A stretch of 64,000 bases of DNA, taken from positions 1 through 64,000 of the forward strand of contig CACKBZ010000004.1 of the NCBI GenBank assembly GCA_902598525.1, in the 5' to 3' direction. The first letter of the stretch is position 1; every line of letters begins with the position of its first letter. The notes beneath the pieces are model-generated. The model was not told where the DNA came from, did no database searches, and worked only from the letters and a program-made list of their open reading frames with translations. Both the position numbers and the translations under genes were made by a program. The DNA comes from an uncultured Bacteroidota bacterium. GTDB lineage: Bacteria; Bacteroidota; Bacteroidia; Flavobacteriales; Flavobacteriaceae. Shown piece by piece: positions 34,267 through 43,454 of this stretch.

Positions 34267-35661
34267 ATGCACGATATTAAAATGCTTAAGGCTAAAAAAT
34301 TAGCTGAACTATATGAAATCGCTGAACAAATTGGCATTGAAAATTTAAAGGGCCTAAAGAAACAGCAAGTTATAGACAAAATACTAGATAGCTCTAAAGA
34401 AAAGAAATCTGATGAATTAGATAGTGAGAGCAAAATTTCAAAAAATAATTTTAAAGAAAACAGGTCTAACGGAAATAATAAAAATCGAGAGAATAAAAAC
34501 TTTAATAGAGATAATAGGAGGAGATATAAAGAACCAGATTTTGAATTTGATGGAATTATTGACTCCGAAGGTGTATTGGAAATTATGCAGGATGGATATG
34601 GTTTTCTAAGATCCTCAGATTATAACTATTTATCATCTCCAGATGATATTTATGTTTCTCAATCTCAAATAAAATTATTTGGCTTAAAAACTGGTGATAC
34701 TGTTCATGGAACCGTAAGACCACCAAAAGATGGAGAGAAGTATTTTCCTCTCATTAAAATAAATAAAATTAATGGTTTAGATCCTGGTGTCGTTAGAGAT
34801 AGAGTATCCTTTGAACATTTAACACCACTATTTCCTGAAGAAAAATTTAATATTTCATTAAATCAAAGTACAGTTTCAACTAGAGTAATTGATCTTTTTT
34901 CTCCGATTGGAAAGGGTCAAAGAGGAATGATTGTTTCGCAACCAAAAACAGGTAAAACAATGCTTCTAAAAGATGTAGCAAATGCTATTGCTGCAAATCA
35001 TCCTGAAGTATTTCAAATTATTTTATTGATTGATGAGAGACCAGAGGAAGTGACTGATATGCAAAGAAATGTAAAAGGTGAGGTTGTTGCCTCAACATTC
35101 GATGAACCTGCAGACAGGCATGTTAGAGTAGCAAATATAGTTCTTGAAAAAGCAAAAAGACTTGTAGAATGTGGTCATGATGTTGTTATACTGCTTGATT
35201 CAATTACAAGGCTTGCTCGAGCTTACAACACAGTTCAACCAGCATCTGGTAAAATTTTAAGTGGTGGTGTTGATGCAAATGCACTTCATAAACCAAAAAG
35301 ATTTTTTGGAGCTGCAAGAAATATAGAGAACGGTGGATCACTTTCAATAATTTCAACTGCACTTACCGAGACTGGATCGAAAATGGATGAAGTTATATTT
35401 GAGGAGTTTAAAGGAACAGGAAATATGGAGCTTCAACTAGATAGAAGAATTTCAAATAGAAGAATATTTCCTGCGATTGACCTGGTTTCTTCAAGCACAA
35501 GAAGGGATGATCTTCTTCTCGATGAGAACACAATTCAAAGAATGTGGATAATGAGAAAGTACTTAGCTGATATGAATCCAGTTGAAGCAATGGAATTTAT
35601 TAATGATAGGATTAAAAAAACTAAGAGTAATGAAGAATTTCTAATTTCAATGAACTCCTAA
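34267..35661 (+). CDS. rho: transcription termination factor Rho
   Basis: 464 residues. An N-terminal SAP-like helical part ([20 protein letters not shown]) is followed by a basic disordered stretch rich in N and R (about residues 58-88). The cold-shock RNA-binding domain comes next ([17 protein letters not shown]), with the ATPase after it: Walker [13 protein letters not shown] near 225, [37 protein letters not shown], and the closing [14 protein letters not shown]. The Asn/Arg-rich insertion, often over 100 residues in flavobacteria, is only about 30 here, in line with a streamlined genome. Start at ATG 34267, matching the family N-terminus. It converges with rpsT. Confidence 0.96.
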   Translation: MHDIKMLKAKKLAELYEIAEQIGIENLKGLKKQQVIDKILDSSKEKKSDELDSESKISKNNFKENRSNGNNKNRENKNFNRDNRRRYKEPDFEFDGIIDSEGVLEIMQDGYGFLRSSDYNYLSSPDDIYVSQSQIKLFGLKTGDTVHGTVRPPKDGEKYFPLIKINKINGLDPGVVRDRVSFEHLTPLFPEEKFNISLNQSTVSTRVIDLFSPIGKGQRGMIVSQPKTGKTMLLKDVANAIAANHPEVFQIILLIDERPEEVTDMQRNVKGEVVASTFDEPADRHVRVANIVLEKAKRLVECGHDVVILLDSITRLARAYNTVQPASGKILSGGVDANALHKPKRFFGAARNIENGGSLSIISTALTETGSKMDEVIFEEFKGTGNMELQLDRRISNRRIFPAIDLVSSSTRRDDLLLDENTIQRMWIMRKYLADMNPVEAMEFINDRIKKTKSNEEFLISMNS

Positions 35662-35904
35662 CTATTGAAGTTTACTAAGTTTTGACTTTAGATTTGATGC
35701 TTTATTCTTGTGAATTACATTCTTTTTAGCAAGCTTATCAATTAGAGAAACAACATTAGGAAAAAGCTTTTTAGCTTCTTTTTTTGATTTTGCATCTTTT
35801 AACTTCTTAATAGCATTTCTTGTTGTTTTATGCTGAAGTTTATTCAAAGACTTTTTTGTTTCGTTTGAACGAATTCTTTTTAAAGCAGATTTATGATTTG
35901 CCAT
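35662..35904 (-). CDS. rpsT: 30S ribosomal protein S20
   Basis: 80 residues, very basic: MANHKSALKRIRSNETKKSLN, the characteristic start of bS20, then helices of K-rich sequence ending ASNLKSKLSKL. It binds 16S rRNA early in 30S assembly. The ATG lies only 13 bases after tRNA-Glu on the same strand, so the two may share a transcript and tRNA processing would free the rpsT message. No SD is visible before the start. Confidence 0.97.
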   Translation of the reverse strand: MANHKSALKRIRSNETKKSLNKLQHKTTRNAIKKLKDAKSKKEAKKLFPNVVSLIDKLAKKNVIHKNKASNLKSKLSKLQ

Positions 35905-35917
35905 AATAATTAATTTG

Positions 35918-35989
35918 TAGCCCGTAGGGGAATCGAACCCCTCTTTCCAGGATGAAAACCTGAGGTCCTAACCGATAGACGAACGGGCC
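35918..35989 (-). tRNA. tRNA-Glu (TTC)
   Basis: On the minus strand, acceptor GGCCCGT faces ACGGGCT (G1-U72 wobble, as common in Bacteroidota tRNA-Glu) and discriminator A. The anticodon loop TTTTCAT between CAGG and CCTG holds TTC. The T arm is GAGGGGTTCGATTCCCCT. It lies just upstream of rpsT. Confidence 0.96.
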
Positions 35990-36024
35990 AAACAGGTTGC
36001 AAATTTAATTTAAATTTTAATATT

Positions 36025-37503
36025 TCAATAAGATTTTGAAAATATTACTTTATACGCTGCAGGTTTACCAGAATATATGCATTTGAGACCTTTAGAATCA
36101 TTGTCTTCAGGTATACATCTTATTGTTGCCTTTGTCTCATTTTTTATAGCTTCCTCAGTCTCTTTTGATCCATCCCAACCTGCAATAACAAAACCACTTT
36201 GAGATTTAATTAATTTTTTAAAATCATCGTAATCGTTTACTTCATGTGTACTATCAGTTAGTCTTTTATTTGATTTTTTTATCATTTTACTTTGAATAAT
36301 TTCAATAGATTCCAAAACTTTTTTTGGAATTTCATCAAATGAAACTTCAAACTTTGACATATCATGTCTAAAGAAAATATCAGCTTTACTATTTTCTAAT
36401 TCTTTTTGACCTATGATAATTCTCATTGGGATACCTTTTACCTCAGAGTCGTTAAGTTTATAACCTAAACTTATGTTTTCACGATCATCCAGTTTAACTC
36501 TTAATCCTAAAGTTTCTAATGACTTAAATATCTGATTAGATTTTTCTTCAATTTCATTAACATTTTCTTTACTTTTTGTAACTGGAATTATAATTACTTG
36601 AATTGGAGCAAGGACAGGTGGAAGAACCAATCCGTTATCATCACTATGTGACATAATCAATGCACCCATTAGTCTAGTAGAAACTCCCCAAGAAGTCGCC
36701 CATACATGTTCAAGTTTACCAGATTTGTCTGCAAACTTTACATCGAAAGCTTTTGCAAAATTTTGACCAAGAAAATGGGATGTACCAGCTTGTAGTGCTT
36801 TTCCATCTTGCATTAGAGCTTCAATACAAAGAGTCTCTTCAGCACCAGCGAATCTTTCAGATTCAGATTTATATCCCTTGACAACTGGCATAGCCATATA
36901 CTTTTCAGCAAATTCTGCATATATGTTATTTATTAATTTTGTTTCTTCAATAGCTTCCTCTTTTGTTGCATGAGCAGTATGCCCTTCTTGCCATAAAAAT
37001 TCTGTTGTCCTTAAAAAGAGTCTTGTTCTCATTTCCCATCTCACAACATTGGCCCACTGATTTATAAGAATAGGTAAATCCCTATATGACTGGATCCACT
37101 TCTTATATGTTTTCCAAATTATAGCTTCACTCGTGGGCCTTACTATTAATTCCTCTTCTAACTTTGAATCTGGATCAACTATTAATTTAGCTTTTTTCTT
37201 TGGATCATTTTTTAGCCTGTAGTGAGTAACAACTGCGCACTCTTTTGCAAAACCCTCAGCGTTTTTTTCTTCTGCTTCAAAAAGCGACTTTGGAACAAAC
37301 AAAGGAAAGTATGCATTTTCGTGACCAGTTTCTTTAAACATTTTATCTAACTGAGATCTCATCAATTCCCAAATAGAAAATCCATACGGTTTAATCACCA
37401 TGCATCCCCTAACATCAGAGGATTCAGCTAAATCAGCCTCAGAGATAATATCATTGTACCATTTAGAGTAGTCATCTTTTCTCGAAGTTATTTTATTTCC
37501 CAT
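36025..37503 (-). CDS. proS: prolyl-tRNA synthetase, short (ProS type 3) form
   Basis: 492 residues of the archaeal/eukaryotic-like class without the insertion editing domain. Class II motifs are found: motif 1 around [19 protein letters not shown], motif 2 [21 protein letters not shown], motif 3 [24 protein letters not shown], preceded by [12 protein letters not shown]. An anticodon-binding domain and a C-terminal zinc-like domain follow (ending YKVIFSKSY). It charges tRNA-Pro with proline. It starts at an ATG, transcribed toward tRNA-Glu. Confidence 0.96.
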   Translation of the reverse strand: MGNKITSRKDDYSKWYNDIISEADLAESSDVRGCMVIKPYGFSIWELMRSQLDKMFKETGHENAYFPLFVPKSLFEAEEKNAEGFAKECAVVTHYRLKNDPKKKAKLIVDPDSKLEEELIVRPTSEAIIWKTYKKWIQSYRDLPILINQWANVVRWEMRTRLFLRTTEFLWQEGHTAHATKEEAIEETKLINNIYAEFAEKYMAMPVVKGYKSESERFAGAEETLCIEALMQDGKALQAGTSHFLGQNFAKAFDVKFADKSGKLEHVWATSWGVSTRLMGALIMSHSDDNGLVLPPVLAPIQVIIIPVTKSKENVNEIEEKSNQIFKSLETLGLRVKLDDRENISLGYKLNDSEVKGIPMRIIIGQKELENSKADIFFRHDMSKFEVSFDEIPKKVLESIEIIQSKMIKKSNKRLTDSTHEVNDYDDFKKLIKSQSGFVIAGWDGSKETEEAIKNETKATIRCIPEDNDSKGLKCIYSGKPAAYKVIFSKSY

Positions 37504-37586
37504 TTTATTCTGGCATAATTTTTGAACTTAATAAGAAGTAGTAAAATTACATTATTTATAATTAAGAATTTTAATTAAATTTATAA

Positions 37587-38687
37587 ATGCTAAAATTGTT
37601 AAGATTAGTAAAAATTTCTCTCTTTTCAGCCTTATTTTTGAGCTGTTCATCTTATTATCTTGCATCATATTATGAAGATGATGGTATATATGGAGTCAGA
37701 AGTAATGTTGCATTGTATGAAAGCTACTTTAGTGAGCTAGCAGAGGAGCCATTAGATAATTCTTCATCAGATATAAATGGGAATCTCCCTTGGGGAGCAA
37801 ACCCAGATTCGAGAGAGGTGTCCATTAATTTTATTCCAACTTGGGGTAGATCTTATTTTAATTCATTTTATTATAATCCTTACAGGTATGGAAGATATGG
37901 TTTTGGATATCCATATCAATTTAGGCCCTATGAGTATTATTTTTACCCTTACAGCGACTATTATCAAAATTATTTTTATTGGAATCTTCATCCATACTCT
38001 AGGTTTTACCCATGGTATAACTCTGCAAAATATTATTATGGTTCAGAATCAAGCATTTCTTACGATAGTAAAAATAAAATTCAATCTAGACCATCTTTTA
38101 GTAACTCTGCCTCTAGAAGGGGAGAAAAGTCTCGTTACACTGAAATAGCAAGTTCTATGGACTCTGAAGGTATTAGAAGCACAAGAAGGTATTCTAGTAA
38201 TAATACTTCAGGTTCAATAAATATTGACAGAAAACAAATTGTTAATTATGATAGAGTTATTGCACCAAACTTAAGGCAACTAAAACAAAATAACTTAATT
38301 GGTGTCTATAGGTCTAGGGGAAATTATTCAAGAAATAATAATCAAATTAGATTGATTCCTAATCTTAGAGCTATAAAAACTGACGTTATTAGAAATACCT
38401 ACGAAAAAATCAGATTTTCTGATCGAAATCGAAGAGGAAATTTTTATTCAAGAGAATCTAACTACTCAAACTATAACTTTAACAGAAACTCTACAAACTC
38501 TGGTAGTTTTGATAGTAGATCACAAATTTCAAGAGGTTCTAATCAAATATCAAGAGGTTCCAATTATTCAGCACCAAGATCAATTGGGAGAAGTGGAAAT
38601 TTCAGCTCAGGTTCATCAAGTAGGGGTTCATCTGGTGCATCTAAATCAAGCGCTCCAAGCGCAGGAGCTGGAAGAAGTATTAACTGA
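37587..38687 (+). CDS. lipoprotein with tyrosine- and Ser/Arg/Asn-rich regions, unknown function
   Basis: 366 residues. The lipoprotein signal ends LFSALFLSCSS (cysteine 20). Residues about 85-160 are extremely rich in tyrosine and aromatic residues (FNSFYYNPYRYGRYGFGYPYQ). The rest, to the C-terminus, is low complexity with R, N, S and G (SRGSSGASKSSAPSAGAGR). Proteins of this kind lie beside OmpP1-like barrels in flavobacteria, and an envelope or surface role is likely, but nothing more can be read. Its stop overlaps the next start by one base (TGATG), so the two are coupled. Confidence 0.6.
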   Translation: MLKLLRLVKISLFSALFLSCSSYYLASYYEDDGIYGVRSNVALYESYFSELAEEPLDNSSSDINGNLPWGANPDSREVSINFIPTWGRSYFNSFYYNPYRYGRYGFGYPYQFRPYEYYFYPYSDYYQNYFYWNLHPYSRFYPWYNSAKYYYGSESSISYDSKNKIQSRPSFSNSASRRGEKSRYTEIASSMDSEGIRSTRRYSSNNTSGSINIDRKQIVNYDRVIAPNLRQLKQNNLIGVYRSRGNYSRNNNQIRLIPNLRAIKTDVIRNTYEKIRFSDRNRRGNFYSRESNYSNYNFNRNSTNSGSFDSRSQISRGSNQISRGSNYSAPRSIGRSGNFSSGSSSRGSSGASKSSAPSAGAGRSIN

Positions 38688-40186
38688 TGGACATCAAGTT
38701 TATTTTTAAGATATACCTAATATTTGGTATCACATTTTCATATTCTCAAACATACCAAGATGTATTAAGATATAATTCATACAATCATGAAGGTACGTCA
38801 AGGTTCAATTCAATGGGAGGAGCATTTGGTGCTTTAGGAGGTGATTTATCATCCATATCTATTAACCCTGCTGGTTCCTCTATATTTCTTGATTCTGAGT
38901 TTGGAGTTACATTAAATTATAAAAATCAAGAGATAAAAAATATTTTTAATAATTCTCAGTCTCTATCTAAGGATGATTTACTTTCTTATAACAATATTGG
39001 TTTAGTTCTTGTATATGGAAACAATAGATCTAAATTTTCGTTAGGATACAACATGAATAGATTGAATGATTATAATAGTTCATTTTCTTTTACTGGAAAA
39101 AATAGTATTGGTATAGATAGTTATTTCTTGGATTATTCTACTGGAGTACCAAGTTCAAATCTATCTGTATTTGATGGGGAGAGCATTCAATCTGTATACA
39201 AAGCACTTGGAGATTCATATGGATATGGTGACCAACAAGCTTTTCTAGGATATCAAAGCTATTTAATTAATCATGTTGACGACTTACCGAATAATTATGT
39301 TTCAAATGCACTTTATTCTAATGTCGATCAATTATTATCTATAGATAGAAAAGGAGATCACTTAGTCCATTCGCTAAACTTAAGTACTTCATATAATGAT
39401 AATGTTTATTTAGGACTAAACTTTAATTTTCATTCAATTGAATTCGAAGAGTATAAATTTTTTAAAGAATCAGGTTATTCAAGTAATTCTAATGTGAAAA
39501 GAGTTCAATTTGAAGAAAATCTATTTTCATATGGTCAAGGGCTATCTATTCAATTAGGTTCCTTATTAAAATTTAATAATTTTAGAGTAGGATTATCCTA
39601 CACATCTCCCACCTACTTGAAAATTGAAGAGGAGTCATCTCAATACATTGAATCTGATATCATAGAGGATGATACCTTAAAGACTCTTACAGTTGATCCA
39701 AATACAATTAATCTTTTTGAGGATTATAGGCTAATACTCCCATCCAAAACAATGTTAAGCCTTGCATATATATTTAGATCTAGAGGTTTGATAAGTGTTG
39801 ATTATGAATTAACTAAATATAATAATTCAAAATTCGATGATAATAATGGAAGAGATTCCTATTTAAAATCATTAAATAATTCAATAAAAAATAATTTTAA
39901 TGGATTATCTAAGTCTATTAGACTTGGAGGAGAATATAGAATAAGAAATTATACTCTAAGGTCTGGTTATTTTATTTATGAAGGACCAGATTCAATATCT
40001 GATAGCCAAATTTCAGGAATATCAGCAGGTTTAGGAATTAATTATGGATATATTGATATTGATTTCAGTCTTACAAAATCAAACAATTACTATACAAACA
40101 GTTTATATAATAGAGGTTTAACTAGTTTTTATTCAATTGAAAATGATTTAATTACTTTCTCAACAACCTTTACAATTAAACTTTAA
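38687..40186 (+). CDS. OmpP1/FadL/TodX-like outer-membrane transporter
   Basis: 499 residues with a signal peptide ending TFSYSQ. The opening TYQDVLRYNSYNHEGTSRFNSMGGAFGALGGDLSSISINPAGSSIF is a hallmark of the OmpP1/FadL group, with the NPAG motif, and of proteins sometimes labelled hemin receptor in flavobacteria. The rest alternates strands consistent with a 14-stranded barrel, ending ENDLITFSTTFTIKL with a C-terminal aromatic/leucine pattern. FadL carries hydrophobic compounds such as fatty acids; the substrate is open. It is translationally coupled to the preceding lipoprotein gene, which suggests the two act together. Confidence 0.85.
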   Translation: MDIKFIFKIYLIFGITFSYSQTYQDVLRYNSYNHEGTSRFNSMGGAFGALGGDLSSISINPAGSSIFLDSEFGVTLNYKNQEIKNIFNNSQSLSKDDLLSYNNIGLVLVYGNNRSKFSLGYNMNRLNDYNSSFSFTGKNSIGIDSYFLDYSTGVPSSNLSVFDGESIQSVYKALGDSYGYGDQQAFLGYQSYLINHVDDLPNNYVSNALYSNVDQLLSIDRKGDHLVHSLNLSTSYNDNVYLGLNFNFHSIEFEEYKFFKESGYSSNSNVKRVQFEENLFSYGQGLSIQLGSLLKFNNFRVGLSYTSPTYLKIEEESSQYIESDIIEDDTLKTLTVDPNTINLFEDYRLILPSKTMLSLAYIFRSRGLISVDYELTKYNNSKFDDNNGRDSYLKSLNNSIKNNFNGLSKSIRLGGEYRIRNYTLRSGYFIYEGPDSISDSQISGISAGLGINYGYIDIDFSLTKSNNYYTNSLYNRGLTSFYSIENDLITFSTTFTIKL

Positions 40187-40237
40187 CTTCTATTTAACTT
40201 CATAATAACTATCTTTACATAACTCAAATTTTTAAAA

Positions 40238-40924
40238 ATGAAACTACAAGAATTATTAGACAAAGAAATTGATGCAATCGGAGATAACCACGTTGGTTCA
40301 AACTCTGAGGAAACACCAATAAAAAAAGGAGCTTTTGATATACCCGATAAAGAAAAAATTAGTCTCATACAAGAAAAGGTTTATGAGATCCTAGATATAT
40401 TAGGAATGGATTTAACAGATGATAGTCTCAAGGGTACTCCTAGGAGGGTTGCTAAAATGTTTGTAAATGAAATTTTTTCAGGAATAAACCCTAAGAATAA
40501 GCCTGAAATGTCAACTTTTGAGAATAAATATAACTACGGTGAAATGCTTGTAGAAAAAAATATCACGTTATATTCTACATGCGAACATCACCTATTGCCG
40601 ATAGTTGGTTTAGCTCATGTTGCATATATTTCAAATGGTAATGTTGTTGGATTATCAAAAATAAACAGAATTGTAAGGTATTTCGCAGAAAGACCTCAAG
40701 TACAAGAAAGGTTAACAATTCAAATAGTCAGAGAGCTTCAAAAAGCATTAAATACTGATGACGTTGCATGTGTTATTGATGCAAAACACCTATGTGTTAA
40801 TTCAAGGGGAATTAAAGATATATCCTCTAGTACTGTTACTTCTGAATTTGGAGGGAAGTTCAAAAAAGAAAAATTGAAGAGAGAGTTTTTAGATTATATA
40901 AAACTTGAGTCTGATCTTAAATGA
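40238..40924 (+). CDS. folE: GTP cyclohydrolase I
   Basis: 228 residues. After a variable N-terminal of about 40 residues comes VYEILDILGMDLTDDSLKGTPRRVAKMF, then the zinc and substrate motif LYSTCEHHLLPIVGLAHVAYISNGNVVGLSKINRIV, with cysteine and histidine ligands, ERPQVQERLTIQIVREL and DVACVIDAKHLCVNSRGI. It makes dihydroneopterin triphosphate, the first step of folate synthesis. Its stop shares four bases with the cysS start (ATGA). A TATCTTTA sequence near the -7 consensus lies upstream. Confidence 0.96.
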   Translation: MKLQELLDKEIDAIGDNHVGSNSEETPIKKGAFDIPDKEKISLIQEKVYEILDILGMDLTDDSLKGTPRRVAKMFVNEIFSGINPKNKPEMSTFENKYNYGEMLVEKNITLYSTCEHHLLPIVGLAHVAYISNGNVVGLSKINRIVRYFAERPQVQERLTIQIVRELQKALNTDDVACVIDAKHLCVNSRGIKDISSSTVTSEFGGKFKKEKLKREFLDYIKLESDLK

Positions 40925-42357
40925 ACTCGAAAGATCTTCACATATATAATTCATTAACAAGTTCTAAAGAGAAGTTTAAACCCCTAAAAAATAACAGAGT
41001 TGGAATGTATGTGTGTGGACCTACTGTTTACAGTGAAGTTCATCTAGGTAATTGTAGGACATTCATTTCATTTGATGTCATATTCAGATATCTCTCTTTT
41101 CTTGGTTATAATGTTAGATATGTAAGAAACATTACAGACGTTGGACATCTTGAAGATAGCGGAGAGGACAAAATCTCCAAAAAAGCCAAGATTGAGCAGC
41201 TCGAACCAATGGAAATAGCTCAAAAATATACAAATAGTTTCAAAGAAGTTTTAAATAAGTTTAATGTTTTAAACCCCAGTATTGAACCTGTTGCCTCTGG
41301 TCATATTACTGAACAAATTTCAATTATTGAAGACTTAATAGATAAAGACTTGGCTTATGAGTCAAATGGCTCAGTGTATTTTGATATTTCTAAGTATAAT
41401 AAAATTGACTCATATGGAAAACTCTCAGGAAGAGACTTAGATAAAATAAAGTCTAACTCCAGAGATCTTAGTAATCAAGATGATAAAAAAAATAATTTTG
41501 ATTTTTCACTTTGGAAAAAAGCTGATGATAGTCATCTAATGAAATGGGATTCACCTTGGAGCAAAGGATTTCCTGGGTGGCATCTTGAGTGTACTGCAAT
41601 GAGTAATAAGTATCTTGGAGAAGAATTTGACATTCATGGTGGAGGAATAGATCTAAAGTTTCCACATCATGATTGTGAAATTGCTCAAGCTGTCGGTTAC
41701 ACTGGAAAACAACCTGCAAAATTCTGGATCCATACCAATATGCTGACATTGAATAATAAAAAGATGTCAAAGTCTCTAGATAATAATATATTGCCAGATG
41801 ATTTGTTCTCTGGTGAAAACAATTTTTTTTCAAAGCCCTATGATCCAAATGTTATAAGATTTTTCTTTCTTCAAGCTCACTATAGAAACGAGTTGGATAT
41901 CAGTGAATCTGCAATTCAAGCCTCAGAGAAAGGTTTAAATCGACTAATGGAAATGACTAGTAGACTTAATGATTTACAAGTTTCAAATATAGATAATGAT
42001 AAGATTTTTTTTAAAATAAAGGATTGGGAGAAAAAATGTTTTGATTGCTTAAATGATGACTTTAATACACCTATGTTAATCGCTGAGATTTTTAACTCTT
42101 CAAAGCTTATAAATGAGATATATACTGAAGGAGATTGTGGAGAAAGAGAAAAGCGTTATTTTTTAGATCTATTCGATATTTTTTTAAATAAAATATTGGG
42201 AGTAGATTATAACAAATCCAATAGTGATAATGATTCAATACTTGAGATCCTTTTGGGTATAAGAGATAAAGCTAGAGCTAATAAAGACTTTGAATTATCT
42301 GACTCAATAAGAGATCAATTATTAAAATTAGGGATAAGAATAAATGATAAAGATTAA
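40921..42357 (+). CDS. cysS: cysteinyl-tRNA synthetase
   Basis: 478 residues. HIGH-like motif: [15 protein letters not shown] at about residues 30-44, with the zinc ligands at the cysteine and later in GWHLECTAM and [24 protein letters not shown] is the KMSKS loop. The C-terminal anticodon domain ends [15 protein letters not shown]. It charges tRNA-Cys. It overlaps folE by 4 bases and yidD by 14, a tight operon with lgt. Confidence 0.97.
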   Translation: MNSKDLHIYNSLTSSKEKFKPLKNNRVGMYVCGPTVYSEVHLGNCRTFISFDVIFRYLSFLGYNVRYVRNITDVGHLEDSGEDKISKKAKIEQLEPMEIAQKYTNSFKEVLNKFNVLNPSIEPVASGHITEQISIIEDLIDKDLAYESNGSVYFDISKYNKIDSYGKLSGRDLDKIKSNSRDLSNQDDKKNNFDFSLWKKADDSHLMKWDSPWSKGFPGWHLECTAMSNKYLGEEFDIHGGGIDLKFPHHDCEIAQAVGYTGKQPAKFWIHTNMLTLNNKKMSKSLDNNILPDDLFSGENNFFSKPYDPNVIRFFFLQAHYRNELDISESAIQASEKGLNRLMEMTSRLNDLQVSNIDNDKIFFKIKDWEKKCFDCLNDDFNTPMLIAEIFNSSKLINEIYTEGDCGEREKRYFLDLFDIFLNKILGVDYNKSNSDNDSILEILLGIRDKARANKDFELSDSIRDQLLKLGIRINDKD

Positions 42358-42574
42358 TAAACTTCTTGCAATTCCATTTATTTATCTAATAAAGTTTTAT
42401 AGATTTTTTATTTCTCCCATGTTAGGTAGTAATTGCAGACACTCTCCTACATGCTCTGAATATGGCTTAATTGCACTAAAAAAATATGGAGTTTTTAAAG
42501 GTATATATTTAACTACTAAGCGAATAATTAAGTGTAATTCTTTATTCAAGGGAGGATATGATCCTGTTCCATAA
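42344..42574 (+). CDS. yidD: membrane protein insertion efficiency factor YidD
   Basis: 76 residues of the YidD family: FIYLIKFYRFFISPMLGSNCRHSPTCSEYGLIALKKYG and a KGGYDPVP end. It has conserved cysteines (CRHSPTC), is basic and amphipathic, and supports YidC insertion at the inner membrane. It overlaps cysS by 14 bases and lies just before lgt. Confidence 0.95.
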   Translation: MIKINKLLAIPFIYLIKFYRFFISPMLGSNCRHSPTCSEYGLIALKKYGVFKGIYLTTKRIIKCNSLFKGGYDPVP

Positions 42575-42593
42575 ATTATACATATATTTAAAC

Positions 42594-43454
42594 ATGCTTA
42601 TTTATCAAATTAATTGGTCGCCTGATGAAGTATTGATTGAAATTCTTGGCTTCTCAATATATGTTTATAGTTTGATGTTCATTTTAGCATTTTTCGTTGG
42701 CTTCAAATTATTTCAGTCTTTCTTTATTAAGGAAAATGTAGATCAGAAATATTTAGATCCAATGTTAGTATACATGGTGATCTCAATTTTTTTAGGAGCT
42801 AGATTAGGTGAAGTGTTTTTTTATCAATGGGGTTATTATCAAAACCACTTAGTAGAGATTCTTTTACCAATACAAGAGTCACCAAACTCATCTTTACTTG
42901 GACTTATAGATGGTTACGAATTTACAGGTTATCGAGGCTTAGCAAGTCATGGTGCTGCAATTGGGGTTTTTATTGGACTGTATTTATTCATTAAGAGGTA
43001 CAATTTCAAAAACTTTCTATGGATTTTTGATAGATTAACAATTCCAATTTCAATAGGTGGTGCATTTGTTAGAATTGGGAACTTTTTTAATTCTGAAATA
43101 TTAGGAAAATATACCGATTCAAATTGGGGTATTATTTTTGAGAACAGAGGAGAAACATTACCAAGACATCCTGCTCAACTATACGAGTCATTAGGTTATA
43201 TAATTCTTTTTTTTATTCTTTACAGGCTTTATCAATCACAAAATGTTAGAGATAGACAAGGTATTTTATCAGGTTATTTTCTAATTGGACTTTGTTTCAT
43301 AAGATTTATGGTTGAATTTGTTAAAGAGAGTCAAGGAGGTATTGAAAGCTTTCTTCCTGGATTATCAACTGGCCAGTGGTTGAGTATTCCATTTATAATT
43401 TTAGGATTAATATTACTTTTAAAGAAAAAAGGAGATATTAGGTCTGTAAATTAG
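42594..43454 (+). CDS. lgt: prolipoprotein diacylglyceryl transferase
   Basis: 286 residues from the ATG at 42594. An in-frame ATG at 42558 would place 12 extra residues inside yidD and is less likely. Seven membrane helices are seen. GYRGLASHGAAIGVFIGLYLF holds the catalytic histidine motif, and RIGNFFNSEILGKYTDSNWGI carries arginine and glutamate residues. RHPAQLYESLGY is the third family box. Lgt attaches diacylglycerol to the lipobox cysteine, serving the many lipoproteins encoded around. Its 3' end overlaps convergent secDF by 17 bases. Confidence 0.95.
   Translation: MLIYQINWSPDEVLIEILGFSIYVYSLMFILAFFVGFKLFQSFFIKENVDQKYLDPMLVYMVISIFLGARLGEVFFYQWGYYQNHLVEILLPIQESPNSSLLGLIDGYEFTGYRGLASHGAAIGVFIGLYLFIKRYNFKNFLWIFDRLTIPISIGGAFVRIGNFFNSEILGKYTDSNWGIIFENRGETLPRHPAQLYESLGYIILFFILYRLYQSQNVRDRQGILSGYFLIGLCFIRFMVEFVKESQGGIESFLPGLSTGQWLSIPFIILGLILLLKKKGDIRSVN

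Noticed and set aside
40187-40237. Riboswitch (tetrahydrofolate or preQ1) before folE
   Set aside because: Only about 50 bases are available and no paired structure is apparent; probably just a promoter with a short leader.
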